Of a DNA stretch of 64,000 nucleotides, positions 33,381 through 45,479 are shown piece after piece (positions within the stretch are counted from its first letter, which is position 1; every line of letters begins with the position of its first letter). Under the pieces are notes generated by a model. It searched no databases and was not told where the DNA came from. It saw only the letters and a program-made list of their open reading frames with translations. The stretch is from NCBI GenBank assembly GCA_020809705.1, contig CP085835.1, positions 1,674,001-1,738,000 of the forward strand. Reading direction: 5' to 3'. The DNA comes from Calonectria ilicicola. Taxonomy: Eukaryota; Ascomycota; Sordariomycetes; Hypocreales; Nectriaceae. A program made the translations under genes and the position numbers.

Positions 33381-36266
33381 ATGGATAAGATGATAGAAAA
33401 TGAACGAGACAAGGGACGCCGACTTCAAATTCTTGGCATGAGCCACATGATGGACTATCGAAAAAGCCGAAAAATAGAAGATATTGATGCAGCCATTCGG
33501 AATTATGAAGAGGCACTGGATGCAACACCGTTTGACCACCCTGATCGGGGATACAGACTCCATGCGCTTGCAGTTGGGTATCAAGCCAGATGTCACACAT
33601 TAGCAATGGTGGAAGATCTAGACCTGGCCGTGAAGAAATTCCTAATTTGCCTCGAAACACCAGCGAATGATGATGCAGAGCGTGCATATCGTCTTCGGGG
33701 CCTCGCCATGGCTTTGCAAGATAAATATCAAATGAGCGGGCAGCTAAAATACATCGAGACAGCGATCAAACTATTCGAAGAGGCTCTTGAACTGACACCA
33801 GACAATCACCTATACCGATTGCATCACCTCGAAAGCCTTGGAAATGCATATCTCCATAAGTATTTGAAGGTTGGAGAGGAGAAAGATTTAGAAGCCGCAA
33901 TTCAGCGATCCGAAGAAGGCTTTGCTTTAACATCAACACATAACCTTTTGGGGCGTGAAACTGGTTTCGAACCTGTGGATAGGTTTCATGATGAAGATCA
34001 AGTAAAGGCCAAAGAAGGAATTGAGCCAGTGATCCAGTCTCAACGGAACACTCTTGAGTTGGAGCCAATTTCATATTTAGGCCAAGGATATCTGTTTCGT
34101 GTCTTTGGAGTTGGAGTGTATTACAAATATCGAAAAACATATCAAGTGCCATACCTGCACATTGCAATCGAAAGACTTCAACAGACACTCAGATTGTTGA
34201 AATATGATGACATAGGCACGTCACGTTGTTTGCACGATATTGCAGTTGCATATCAAGATATATACTTCAGAAAAAACGATCAAAGGAATTTCGAGAATAC
34301 AATTGAACAATACACCAAGGCTCTACATGCGTCACCCAAAGACGGCATATTCCGTTATAGGCCTTTAAGGGGCCTTGGAGCTACATATCGAATACATTCC
34401 AGGAGGGAGAAATCATTGGAAAGTTTAAACATGGCGATTAAAAATCATCAAGCAGCTCTTGATGCCTTACCATTTGATCATCCAGATCGAGCAACCATAC
34501 TCGGCTCGCTGGGGGGAGAGTATAAGGAAAAGTATGAAAAAACGGGACAGACAACGGATTATGAAATGTCATTGAAAAATCTACGCCAATCTATTGCTCA
34601 TCCTACCTACCCCATTGTCGACCAAATAGCCGAAATTGATCAGTTATTCCAAATGCAAGCCAAATCGAAAGACTGGCCAGCCGCCTACGAAGCAGCATGC
34701 GTGGCAATGTCTCGCTTCTCATTCATCACACCCGACTTTATGAGCAATACTGATAAGCAATATGTGTTGGCCAACTGGATGAATATAGCTTCAAATGCAG
34801 CTGCTTTCGCTCAGATGTCTGGGAACCCAACATATGAGGCTCTTAGTATGATTGAACAAGCTCGTGGAATAATGATGAGCTCTTTGTACAATTTGAGCAC
34901 CGATTTATCTAGCCTACAAAACGCGCACCCGCAGCTGGCGGCAAGATTTATTCGACTCCGAGACGAGCTCTATTTCCGAACAAACTTGACACAAGTTCCA
35001 GTCAACTATTACCATGATAAAGCAAATCTGTTGGATGAAACACTCCATGCTATCAGAAAGTTACCAGAATTCAATCGATTTCTTCTCCCACTCTCTGAAG
35101 ACCAAATGAAGGCTGCAGCAGCTGATGGGCCGATAATTACCATCAACGTCAGCGATTATCGATGTGATGCATTCATCATTGACAAGGGCCAACTCCATAG
35201 TCTGCATCTTCCTCACTTACATAAAGCAGATATCCTGGCCCGTGCGGACAGGTTATCGACGACAGAAGCCGATATGGAATTACTCGAGTGGTTATGGGAT
35301 ACCATAGCAAAGCCAGTACTAGATGTACTTGAACTTATTGACACGCCTAGTGCTGATAGTATTTGGCCACGTCTGTGGTGGATTCCTACTGGCAATTTAG
35401 GCAAGTTTCCAATTCATGCAGCAGGCTACCATTTACCTGGCTCGACGGAATCGGTTTTGGACAGGGCTATTTCATCATACAGTTATTCTGTCAAAGCTCT
35501 TCTTTTCAGTCGACAGAAAAGGTCCGTAGCTAGGACGCTACAGCATGTGCAAAGCCCGAAAAAGGCTGTTCTGATTGCCATGGAGGAGCTCCATTATGCT
35601 CCACTGGAGATTGATATGGTGGAAGGACACTGTAGGTCCATGAATTTACAACCAACGAGACCTAAAAATCACCGAAAGGAAGTCGTAGATTCCCTCCATG
35701 AGTGCGCCGTGTTGCATTTTGCAGGCCATGGACTAACGAATGAATCTGATCCTTCGGAAAGCGCATTACTTCTGCGTGATGGGCCATTGAGCACTGCGGC
35801 GCTTTTAAAGTCAAACCTACACCATGATCCACCGTTCTTAGCTTACCTATCGGCGTGCGGAACTGGGCAAATTATGGGCACTGGGCACACCGATCAAGGA
35901 GTGCATCTAGTTGCTGGTTGTCAACTGGTTGGCTTCAGTAATGTAATCGGCACTCTATGGAGAGTGGACGACAAAAAGTGCACCGACATTGCATCGGAGA
36001 CGTATCGATGGATTGACTCCCAGGGTATGAATGACAGATCAGTGAGCGAAGGGCTTCACCTGTCAATTCGCGGTTTTCGAGATCAATGGATACTGGACGA
36101 TAATAAAAACACTTACAGAGGTGTTGATGCGAGTAAAGAAAATGGGATGAGTACCGAAAATGCTAGCCCAATCGCTGAACGTCAGGCCACCACGTCCAGG
36201 AATATCGTTTTCTGCGACGATGCACCACCACTACACTGGATTCCCTATGTCCATTTTGGGATCTAA
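33381..36266 (+). CDS. TPR-CHAT protein (caspase-fold protease)
   Basis: Intronless gene of 961 aa. Residues 1-450 are tandem TPR-like helical repeats (units with NYEEALDATPFDHPDR and IKLFEEALELTP spacing). After a helical connector, the C-terminal CHAT domain (about 650-960) carries the caspase-like dyad: H783 in HFAGHG and C826 in LSACGTG. CHAT proteases belong to clan CD with caspases and separase; in bacteria, TPR-CHAT proteins are immune proteases, and in fungi such proteins and CHAT modules accompany NLR-type systems. Both catalytic residues are present, so it should be active. The usual substrate or activator is not encoded next to it. There is no N-terminal extra domain. The decayed trypsin-fold gene lies 3 kb downstream. 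Confidence 0.9.
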   Translation: MDKMIENERDKGRRLQILGMSHMMDYRKSRKIEDIDAAIRNYEEALDATPFDHPDRGYRLHALAVGYQARCHTLAMVEDLDLAVKKFLICLETPANDDAERAYRLRGLAMALQDKYQMSGQLKYIETAIKLFEEALELTPDNHLYRLHHLESLGNAYLHKYLKVGEEKDLEAAIQRSEEGFALTSTHNLLGRETGFEPVDRFHDEDQVKAKEGIEPVIQSQRNTLELEPISYLGQGYLFRVFGVGVYYKYRKTYQVPYLHIAIERLQQTLRLLKYDDIGTSRCLHDIAVAYQDIYFRKNDQRNFENTIEQYTKALHASPKDGIFRYRPLRGLGATYRIHSRREKSLESLNMAIKNHQAALDALPFDHPDRATILGSLGGEYKEKYEKTGQTTDYEMSLKNLRQSIAHPTYPIVDQIAEIDQLFQMQAKSKDWPAAYEAACVAMSRFSFITPDFMSNTDKQYVLANWMNIASNAAAFAQMSGNPTYEALSMIEQARGIMMSSLYNLSTDLSSLQNAHPQLAARFIRLRDELYFRTNLTQVPVNYYHDKANLLDETLHAIRKLPEFNRFLLPLSEDQMKAAAADGPIITINVSDYRCDAFIIDKGQLHSLHLPHLHKADILARADRLSTTEADMELLEWLWDTIAKPVLDVLELIDTPSADSIWPRLWWIPTGNLGKFPIHAAGYHLPGSTESVLDRAISSYSYSVKALLFSRQKRSVARTLQHVQSPKKAVLIAMEELHYAPLEIDMVEGHCRSMNLQPTRPKNHRKEVVDSLHECAVLHFAGHGLTNESDPSESALLLRDGPLSTAALLKSNLHHDPPFLAYLSACGTGQIMGTGHTDQGVHLVAGCQLVGFSNVIGTLWRVDDKKCTDIASETYRWIDSQGMNDRSVSEGLHLSIRGFRDQWILDDNKNTYRGVDASKENGMSTENASPIAERQATTSRNIVFCDDAPPLHWIPYVHFGI

Positions 36267-37268
36267 GCACCCTTAGACTATGAATAGTATTAATCATAAA
36301 ACAATACTGGCTGATTGTCAGGTAATGAAGGTATAGGGCCATGATATTTTAGGTGAATACATATTGAGAAGACATTTTGTAATTCCAGAATCTACATCTT
36401 GACAAGATATTTATGAACCAACAGCACTAGATATTGAATGTGTACTATAACCTAGAGGAAAAAATGATTATTATTAGTTCAAAGTACCGCCACAAATATC
36501 GTGAAGGAGCTTGCTGTTGCTCAGGGAGAGCAATAGATTGCGCTCCAATTTAGCCGAATTTCACAATATTATTACTTCTGCACTCCATGAGAACTTGTGA
36601 CTAGTGGAGAATGGGGGAGAGTAGTGGTTATAGTTATATGAAGAAGAATTCTACTATAATTCAGGTATTAGGAGCTCATAACCCCAACCCTAACCCTTGA
36701 AACAATCTAGAATTTCGCTCAAAGTGCAATAGTAAAATGTCTGCACAGTATTTAGCCACTTGATCCAGACGTCAAACGGTTTGTTTACAACTTATTAACT
36801 CTTGTGAATATTTGGCGGCCCTGATAATATGCTACTAGATAATAGAGCTAGGGTGAGCGACTAGTACTATCGACCTCTTTCACTGTTGCATTGCGTGTCA
36901 AGAGTTATACACTCTCCGCATGGCTGCCCAAAAGAGTGGTGTACGTTCCTAGCTGTCGCCGACATCGAGATCGATTGAAGGCTTCAGACTAAAGCCTGAG
37001 CTCATTAGTTGAGCTGAGCTAGTCTAGGTATACGTCTTATTATACACATCCCAATGTAATACACGAAATGTTAATTAACAGTATCACAGAATGGAAATAT
37101 AGTTAGGAATTTATACTGCTGGGAAGGATGTAGTGGCTGTGGTATCTCTATCTGCTTTCTTTTGCACATTTCATTGTCTACAAGTCTAGATAAGCTGTCG
37201 TAAATAGCTTATGAATTTGTGTATCGATAGAAGTCCCACACCACCAAGTAGCACCGTTTGTCTTATAG
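36267..37268. other. Intergenic spacer, no gene seen
   Basis: This 1.0-kb AT-rich stretch lies between convergent genes. It contains a degenerate telomere-like CCCCAACCCTAACCC near 36682. No coding frame, RNA gene or repeat is supported. Confidence 0.45.
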
Positions 37269-38472
37269 TCAAAATTTGATGAAGACCTTGATTTCTTCTT
37301 GCGCGTTGAAACGGGCATAGTACTCGGGGACCTGCTCAATAGAGATGCTGGCTGACGCAATAAAGTGAGGACTAGCTTTCCCACTGCTAATAAGCTCTAC
37401 AAGTATCGAAGCGTAGAGTTTAACATCGACGGGACCAGCCTGAAATCGGAGGCGTTTGGCAAAGAAGTCGGACAAGGGAAAAGCGGCCGTTGGCGAGAAG
37501 GTCGAACCCAAGGGAGAACCAGGAGTATCCGGCTGTGCCATGTACACGCCAATCTGACCGATGCCACCCCCAACATGGGTCACGTTTACCATTTGCTCAA
37601 GGACAATGTTTGGTTCGTGGTCAAGGGTGGAGTTGAGGGCTTCAATACCAACACAGTCGATGGACCTCATAACACCGCCATCTTGCAGGGCTAGGATCTG
37701 GGTGACGGGGTCTCGAGCAACGAAGTTGATGGGTGTGGCGCCAATAGAAGCTGCGCGATCAAGCCTAGCCTGAACATGATCAACAACGTACACGTGGGAA
37801 GCACCGCGGATCTTGGCAGAGTAAGCTGCCAGAAGTCCGACAGGTCCTGCACCAAAGATGGCAACCGAGTCACCAGTTTCAAAGCCCGAGAAGTCAAGTC
37901 CAGCCCATGCAGTAGCAAAGATATCCGACACCGTGAGATAGTCTTGCTCAATGGTGATGTTGGTGGTGTCGTGCGTGAGAGGGATTGGGATGAGGTTGGA
38001 GTCCGCAAATCGAACCCTGGCGTATTCGGCTGTTGTGCCAAAGACCGTTAGTTGGATGACTCTGAGATTATGACCTGTAGGGGCATAGGGAGCACTTACA
38101 CTGAAGGCCATCTGTCACGACGCCGCCATTTCCAAAGAAATCCAATGCGCCAGGTTCCATTTCGAGTTGCCCATGGTTGACAGTATCGGGAATGATGACA
38201 TAATCTCCCACATTAAAGCGTGAAACAGCGCTACCGAGTTCTGAGATGTAACCAATCGCTTCGTGGCCCATGTTCCAAGGCGGAACGCCTCCTTGATAAC
38301 CGCGGTACACGTGCAGGTCTGAACCACAGAGAGCTGACGTGGTGATGCGAACAATAGCATCTGTTTGGTTTAGGATAACGGGGAGCGGAATGTCCTCGAC
38401 ATTCATTTCTCCGGGAACTCCGCGGTACATAATGCCGCGCATGGTTGCGTTGAAGAGGCTGGATAGGCTCAT
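37269..38472 (-). CDS. Zinc-dependent alcohol dehydrogenase (MDR family)
   Basis: Predicted 377 aa in two exons, 38100-38472 and 37269-38029, around a 70-bp intron (gtaagt...aacag). ATG at 38472 is chosen; the frame upstream starts only with TTG. Catalytic-zinc ligands are visible: C49 in ALCGSDLH and H70-E71 in GHEAIG. The NAD(P)-binding motif FGAGPVGLLAA lies in the second exon. The structural-zinc cysteine cluster seen in classical ADHs is missing; the segment reads EPGALDFFGNGG instead, as in a fungal subgroup near formaldehyde dehydrogenase-like enzymes. It should interconvert alcohols and aldehydes or ketones in the cytosol. The TPR-CHAT gene is convergent. Confidence 0.9.
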
Positions 38473-39398
38473 TGTCAAGGATATGAAGGGGCAAAAATCT
38501 AGGAGTGATGAGGGAACCTAATAAAGATGAAGAACGCAAGAAGACACGGTTTGCGGTTCATATACTAAACAAATATATGATAGGAATTGATCTCTACGGC
38601 AGTTTCGAAACATTCTACATAGCATTCGTCATCAGTATATTCGGAGTGATGACGCGGTGAGGTAATCTCATTCGAAATTGTTTCCCAATCTGTGCTGCGA
38701 GATACTCGATTTGCGCGTTCACCTCGTCGGATGTCAGCAGGCTGCAGTAGTGTCGTTGGTTTAATTTCATGTCAGCGTGTTGCAGGTGTGGATCAAACTT
38801 TATCGCCGTGATAGCTTGATCCACTTTGTCCAGCTCTGTAAGTATACCCCCACAACCCGATGCGTTTGCTGTCCTCTCTATCGCCTCCCCAGTCGCTCCC
38901 GGACACGATCGCCGATGAACCTACCAACACGTAAGCAGGGTGTTTCTAAAAGACACTTGATCCCCAGTCATTAGGGCCTTGAAGGATTCTCCTAAATCAA
39001 AACATACAACCACGGTAGTAAAAAAAAACTTTTCAACGGAACCAGCTTCCAGCCTCCAAGATAGCAATCAGCGTCTATCATCATCTTAGAAAAATTCAAC
39101 GCAGGGATGTCTACCAAAATCCCCCATAGAATGTGGGAAAGACACTAATTTAGCGACTTCTGTACCGTTGTCTGTTTGTCTCAGACATTTATATCTACTG
39201 GGGGATCTGAGATCGGAATAGGATCGGGGTTTAAACCTCTTATGCCCGATGATTAAGTTGGCCTGTTGAATTTATTTTCTCTCTAGCAGGGGCAAGGTGA
39301 GTGGCAGCAAAGTACATAATTATGTCTAAACATGACTTTTCCTTCTCAAGAGTCGGGTGAATGCCATTTGTAGGGTCAGCCCTTTTTATCATCAGCCT
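38473..39398. other. Intergenic spacer, no gene seen
   Basis: This 926-bp stretch holds the alcohol dehydrogenase promoter and the 3' flank of the broken protease gene. I see no coding frame, RNA gene or repeat. Confidence 0.5.
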
Positions 39399-41456
39399 CT
39401 AAGACATCTTGGCTGTAGCGTCAGATGTCAGGTCTAATTTAGTAGAGATAACTGTGGTAGCAGTCTGGATGAGCGTGGGTAGGTACTCGGCGGCAGCTGA
39501 CTGCGCAGTCTTCATCGCAACAGGCCCAAACTTTTGGGCAGTTGTCTTGATAAAGTCAAAAATACCCTCACCCTCCCCCGAAGACGTTTGAACGACATTT
39601 ATATACTGAAGCATATGTTTTGGAAAACTCATGAGAGCTTGAAGAGCAGACTCTGCGACCATTGCACGCCTCAGGAGAATCCTTGTGGCTTTTTCATGAG
39701 GAGTCATATTACTGGCAATAGCAGACTCGGAATGGCCAATCGACTTGATTAACGTCTTGGATAATTCATCAATGGCAACTTGAGTAGCTGGTGAAAGAAG
39801 ATGGTTTGATGCTGAAAGTCCATCATTCATCATTTGTCCAAGCCACGTCAATATCCCTTCTTTGCCACCAGCGAGCGGCTTGGTACGTGAAAACAACCCT
39901 TCAACAAATTCCGAATTTCCTCCGGCGCTTCCCGAAGTGGTATTTTTCAGTGATTGTCGCTCTTGCGGTGCGTCAGACTCTGGTTTACTAGGGCGGATAG
40001 TGGTTTCTAGATGACTAGACGCAATATTCAAACCACAATCAATAAGCACTGGGGCAAGTGCTCGAGCCAAAGGATCAATATTGGCTAGATCCTTGGGCCA
40101 TAAACTATTCATTTTTCTCGTGATTTCGAAATATTCGGGTGCCTGTGGCATCTGAAGAACGGATTGGAAAGCGGCCTCGGCAAGTATAGCCCTCTGAATA
40201 GATCCGTTATCGTTTTTGCCGTCACCACCAGCGAGTGCACCAAGAAGCCCACCACCAGCGGCGCTAACTGCGGCACCAACAGGGCCAAGTAGACAGGATG
40301 CAACAGGAATAGAATCCGAGCCCACAGAGGCTACGGTCCACAAGATATCGAAAAAAACCCTTCTGAATCATCTTCATCATATTCAGGGTTTGGGTTGATG
40401 AGAGGAAGGGCCAGATTTTGTCGCGGGTCAATAGTTTTCGGCCAGTGGGAGTGCGAATAGCGGTCGAATGCTCCGTAAAAATACTTTCGAAGACTGTGTA
40501 ATCGTTTCCATGCTCACCACCAATAGAGTTACCTGAATTCAAGTATCCACTGTAGCAGTGAGTGCCAATAGCTACAGTCGAATTCCTATTCCTGTGCAGG
40601 ATCGGGGTGCCCGATTGTCCTATATGAATTAAATCAGTAAAAGATTCTAGATGGAGAGTGATTATTTATTTTGCCTCCAGCCGTGTCAATATTATATCTG
40701 ACCATATGCTCGACGTCCTTTTCAATGTCATAGTCCACCTGTTCGAAATCTTCATACATCTAGGCACCGATCTCGGCTCTTCCATTTGAATCGACGAGAC
40801 TCTGGTCTCCAGGATAACCCACGATCCCTAATTTGATATGCCGGGCATTCGGACTCGTTTCCCGATAAGCAAAGTTTCGGAGATTTCCATTAAATCCCTT
40901 ATCCAGCTGGATGAAGGCAACATTATAAGAATGCCGGTCCTTTTCTGCAATCCATTCGGAGGTCGTGGCCACATTCAAACCAAATCTGGCCTGAACGCGA
41001 CCAGATACCTTGTCTCTTTCGTTCCTGACGGAATCACGGCCACTATATCCGATGTAGCATTTGATTTGGGTTGCGAATTTGTATCCATACTCCCAGTCGT
41101 AAACAACATTACCAGCTGTAACAAGAAGATCAGGGCGAACGAGCCAACCAGTGCCCATCATCCAAACCTCACTCCCGCTTGGGTCGTGGAAGCGAGAGAA
41201 AACTTTCACAATAGCTGGGACTTTTTAGCTGGTGCGCCCTTTTTCCTCACACATGGAAATACTTACATCGATACTTTCCGCCGTCTTCAAAATGGGGGTT
41301 TTCGACCTCTGTGCGGTGATCCACCCCGGGGACAATCACGGTGTCACTAGTAGACGTTCCAGCAACTTTGGTCGACTCAGGTGGGTGAGAGAATTCGGTC
41401 GGGGGCACCTCAAGCACCCATGAGGTTGCGTGAGGAGCACGGGCCCCAGAGGCCAT
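39399..41456 (-). pseudogene. Decayed trypsin-like serine protease gene with glycine-rich C-terminal domain
   Basis: Exons 41267-41456, 40675-41214 and 39399-40619 can be followed, with introns of 52 and 55 bp; the second has a GC donor at 40674-40673. The product would be a trypsin/V8-fold domain (MGTGWLVRPDLLVTAG, then GQSGTP) followed by a helical domain. Two lesions break it: TAG at 40760-40762 inside the protease domain, and a frame change at a run of seven A (plus strand, 40351-40357). The catalytic histidine site reads TAGN instead of TAGH, and the aspartate site NVAF instead of DVAF; only the serine remains. After the frameshift comes a glycine-zipper-like hydrophobic stretch (GAAVSAAGGGLLGALAGG) and two helical repeats. 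Assembly errors could mimic the two lesions, but not the lost catalytic residues. Confidence 0.75.
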
Positions 41457-43039
41457 ATTTTCAAAGGGGTAGAGGAATTTAGTTTAAAAACTCTCAAAGT
41501 AGTAGTTGAGTGATAGAAAGTGTCGCAAGTTGAGGTTCAGCAGCCCTGGTCGGTTTTCCCCCAGGATTCAATGAACTTCTTATCCTGGGAAAACTAGCTC
41601 GACAACCCCGTTCTGACCAGTTGACTTCATTTTGCACCACAAAAACCTCTAACCCAAGCCACTGTGATACTATCAGAAAGATACCGCGGGGCTAATCCGC
41701 ATTATGATAAACCCTGTTCGATAGCCAGACACAAGTATCTCAGCTCTTTCCATTGAGGGAATAGCAAATAGCGGGCTTCCCGAGATCGGAACCCGTAAGT
41801 TGGAAAACTCCAGCTATCTCAGCAACACGTTCAATTTAGATGGCTGAAATGACGACAATTGATATCAATGCTGGGGAAGAAAAAAAAAGAGACAATCCTT
41901 TTTTTTTTCGCTAAGTGATTTTACTCTGTGTTTTCTTATAATTTGACTACCGGTCTTGAAACAAGGAAAAAAGCTTCAGTTGTAGTGAAAAATGAAGGGA
42001 TCTTCGGGGTGCGAGGGGATTGAACAGGCGAGGATTGATCACCCTTCCTATTTTAGTTAATACACGGGCGGGATACACAGTCAGACTATTGGATCTCGCA
42101 TTCGTCTATTGAAAATAAGCGAAGCACCACCGCGGTTAGTCTCCTGCTCCACTCGCCGGCTTTGGCTAGATGACCATTGAAGTGGCTGGCTGGCTGCATA
42201 TGAGGCCTCAATGTCGAAATTATTTGTCAGGCACAGAGCTGTTGAATCCCGTGATAGATTCGCTTGTTTTGGGCCTGGCACGTTTTGTTTTGTATGCTTT
42301 GGGTGTTGGGGCAGGTTCAATTTGGTGCAGCCGGCGTGCAGTGTTTTCATTCATTTTGTTTTTAAATAAAACAATACGTAGCCAATAGTCAAGCCTCAGT
42401 GGACTCGTCAATTAATGACAAAAGTTGCAGTATTCTACTTGGTATAGCCAACTAGATGTTGAAATCCTAGCGTGGCGGAAGACGCGCGTTCATCGCCCAC
42501 CTATGATGGGTCATGTGCAAGTATATCCCCACCCAACGAAACCCAAGTGCCTCCTAATGATATAAGTAATTCCACCATGCATACCTAAACCACTTTTACA
42601 TTAAAATCTTACTTGCATTTGCCACAGACGCACTTTATTGAGAGACCGTGCGTTGGTTGATAGAATCATTCGCAATGGACGAGATATTAGTGTAGACCTT
42701 TGCCTCACCAACCAACTCTGTACGCCACTTCAGACACTGTTTCACGACGAGCTCAAAATTGAGGATTACGCTCTCTCACAAGAACATATTTAGCGAGTAT
42801 ATATTAGCTAGTTCAATGTATTATCACGTTCGCCCTCTAAATCTCGACTTGCAGCAGATACTACTGCCACGTTTGATGGCAATGTAACTGAATGCTAGTA
42901 TTTCGTAAGATCTCCTACGTAAAGCGGGCTATTGAACCTATTATAAAACCTGAAGTAGGATTGAATATTCTGGTATTGTTGCACCAACTTCATTGTCCCA
43001 AGTGTAGCCGCCGTGTAATACAAAGACGACACTTCAGGT
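41457..43039. other. Intergenic spacer, no gene seen
   Basis: This 1.58-kb stretch contains the promoter of the protease gene and the 3' flank of the SDR gene. Homopolymer runs of A and T lie near 41880-41910. No supported coding frame, RNA or repeat is seen. Confidence 0.45.
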
Positions 43040-43792
43040 TCACCAGGGAATCGTGCCGTCCCTGCTTGAGAATGTCGCCGAAATAGTACTTCCTTTTCCC
43101 AACGTGGCCAGCTCCACAATTCTTTTTGCGCCCAGCTCGGGTGAAGTAGCTCCATGCTTGGCTAAAATGTCCTTGCCCATGAAGGAGGTAATTTTGGTCT
43201 CAACCAATCCTGGACAAACAGCATTGACAAGGCCTCCCTCAGCCATCAGTAACTTTCCGTAGCTAATAGCCAGCATATTCACCGCGGCCTTGCTAGCATC
43301 ATATGCTTTAGGGATAAGGTCGTAGAATCCCGAGGCCGGGTCCAGGGCAGCACTTATAGATCCCTTCGTGGAGCTGACAAAAACAATGCGAGGAACCAGG
43401 GCTTTTCGAAGTAGAGGTAATAGTTCTTCAGTCAAGACGGCAGTGCCAATGACGTTTGTGGCGAAGGTAGATGTCCACTGCTCGCGGACGGACAGCTCAG
43501 GCGTCATGTCGAGATGCACACCAGCGTTGTTGACCAGGACATCTAACTTTCCATATGTGTCGGATATATAGGCAGCAACTCCGTGGATTGTTTCATCGAT
43601 GGTGAGGTCAAGTTGAACAGCTGAAGCATGCAAGCCTCGAGACTTCAGCTCATCGGCCACCTCTTGGCCCTTTTCAAGGCTACGAGACCCGATAATGACG
43701 TGATAGTGATGGTCTGCTGCTAAGATTTCCGCAACGGCACGGCCGATACCACCGTTAGCCCCAGTTATTAGGGCAACTGTCGGGATGTTCAT
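43040..43792 (-). CDS. Short-chain dehydrogenase/reductase (classical SDR)
   Basis: Intronless 250-aa gene. ATG at 43792 puts the cofactor motif at the usual distance from the start; the open frame extends upstream but without homology. The motifs are T10-G-A-N-G-G-I-G17 (cofactor binding), NNAG at 88-91, catalytic S140/S141 and Y164-x3-K168. The length is standard for classical SDRs. It would reduce a carbonyl or oxidise an alcohol with NAD(P)H. The residues after the first beta strand (GSR) suggest NADPH preference. The family closely resembles carbonyl-reductase-like fungal and plant SDRs. The physiological substrate is unknown. Confidence 0.92.
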   Translation of the reverse strand: MNIPTVALITGANGGIGRAVAEILAADHHYHVIIGSRSLEKGQEVADELKSRGLHASAVQLDLTIDETIHGVAAYISDTYGKLDVLVNNAGVHLDMTPELSVREQWTSTFATNVIGTAVLTEELLPLLRKALVPRIVFVSSTKGSISAALDPASGFYDLIPKAYDASKAAVNMLAISYGKLLMAEGGLVNAVCPGLVETKITSFMGKDILAKHGATSPELGAKRIVELATLGKGSTISATFSSRDGTIPW

Positions 43793-45479
43793 GGTTTTGA
43801 GTAAGGCGATAAATTTTGATGATAGAGAACTGCTTGGAGCATTAGATTTCTCCGTTATCCGACTACGTTCGTGATCATGAACATATATACTATAGAACAT
43901 ACATACAGCACTATTCTAGTACTATACCAGGTCGCATCCTAAAATGAATCACTATGAATCATCCATAAATCCAGAAAGTAAGAAGAGACAGCTCAAATGA
44001 CTCAGAATGATTCATTCTCAAACATACTTGGGAAATAAAAAAAGAGTTTCGGTTACTGTTGGCTAGTTCTTATCTAAACTAAGCTGGCCAACCCTAATTA
44101 CACTCGACATGGGATGAATTGGAATGAGGGTGCGCTTCCGGCTGGGAGGCCCCTGTAAATATCTACACCACACAATTAGGTTAGAAGAGCAAACGGGATG
44201 TGGGAGGCGCAGATCCTTAGAAATGACCGTGCACCGCTAAATCGGGCGTTGTAGGCTATACCTAATAGCTTTTAGCCGGTAGCATGTGACAATTGAGCTT
44301 ATTCATTTAGCAAAGAGAGTCACAGTAGAAACGATGGGAACATACCGTTCATGAGCCCGCTTATCGAGCTGTTCCGGGAATGACAGAAAGACGTGAGTGC
44401 CATTGGGCTCCGGCAAATCCATGGGATCGTGTGTGTATGTGCGGATTGGGTCGACCCCTCGACCACTAGAGATAGGCTAAAAATATCTTCAGCTTCTTTT
44501 TAGTTCAGCATTGCAAATCTGTCTATTATACTCATACTTATGATATTAAGCAATATAAGCAGAGCCAAGAGGTTCTAGACTGGCTTGATTTCGCCCTGCA
44601 CATCACTGCCTAAGGAGTTGATTCCGAACTTTAAATATAAATTGTGTATTCTCTACTGCTTAGCTGTAATCCAGCCTACCCTACACAATATATCTGCCTC
44701 CGAACTAGGCCGCCCGAATATTGGTGGTTGTCTCGGGGGCCCACCAGATGCAAAAGAAAAAAAAAAAAAGGAGAAAAACAGGTGCTGGGCAAGAGCGCAA
44801 AAAGGACATACAACAGCGAGGATTCCCCGGTCGTCACCGACCCGAGTACTAATCCGCCCCTTGCCAGCTTGTCTATGGGAGAGCGGACGGGATCCCGAAT
44901 TCTCTGGTAGGTATGGTCGTATGTGGAGGGTGGCGGATGCAACTTGGCTTATTGCGTGGGAAGTGGTGGCAGTGCTTCCGTGATGACTTATCCTGGACTC
45001 GACAATGCCAAGCCATTCTAGACCAGTCATGGCGAGCCCAGCCTGGCTAAGGCGCAGCGCTGGCGTTATGGTGAATTTAGTGCTTGCATCTAGCCAATAC
45101 ACTAGTCCCAAGGTCCTTTCCAAAGCTCTGATCAGGCTGTAGACTTTCATACCTTCTAGCACCCTGCCCATTCATGATTAGATGCCCATACATTAGTTTC
45201 TTCTCCTGCTGCGTTGAATATAACGAGGTTTAGCGATTTGGCCGAAACGCGGAGGGCTAATCACTGATTCCTTCTTTTGCCTTCTCGTCGTTCTACCTGA
45301 GCGGCGCCGCCATAGCCAAGTCAAGCAACGCCACATTTGTGCTTTTTCTTTTGGCTCAGCCCATTTGTGACATTTCTTTCCGCCCCTCTCCACGCTGCAT
45401 TTGAAGCTAAGCGGCTGCAGATCCTCTCTCCAATTCCACCATCGTAGCCTACCGTCTATATTTGGCCACAGACAACATC
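43793..45479. other. Divergent intergenic stretch containing a 5S rRNA gene
   Basis: This 1.69-kb stretch separates the SDR (minus) and the orphan gene (plus). It contains the minus-strand 5S rRNA gene at 44806-44924. The open frames overlapping the 5S gene are antisense artefacts. Nothing else is supported. Confidence 0.5.
44806..44924 (-). rRNA. 5S ribosomal RNA gene (copy 3)
   Basis: A 119-nt gene read on the minus strand, from ACATACGACCA at 44924 to GTTGTATGT at 44806. The 3' half (from TTAGTACTCGGGTC to the end) is identical to copy 2, while the 5' half differs at several positions. The box A-like element reads GACAAGCTGG. Downstream a shorter CCTTTTT run follows. Internal promoter parts and the closing helix are kept, so it may be transcribed. 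Confidence 0.85.

Noticed and set aside
33381..36266. Separase
   Set aside because: The CHAT domain shares the fold, but length, TPR spacing and single small catalytic domain fit TPR-CHAT proteins, not the large separases.
44653..45171. 172-codon minus-strand frame
   Set aside because: It runs through the 5S rRNA gene and an A-rich tract (FFFFFF-type translation); not a gene.
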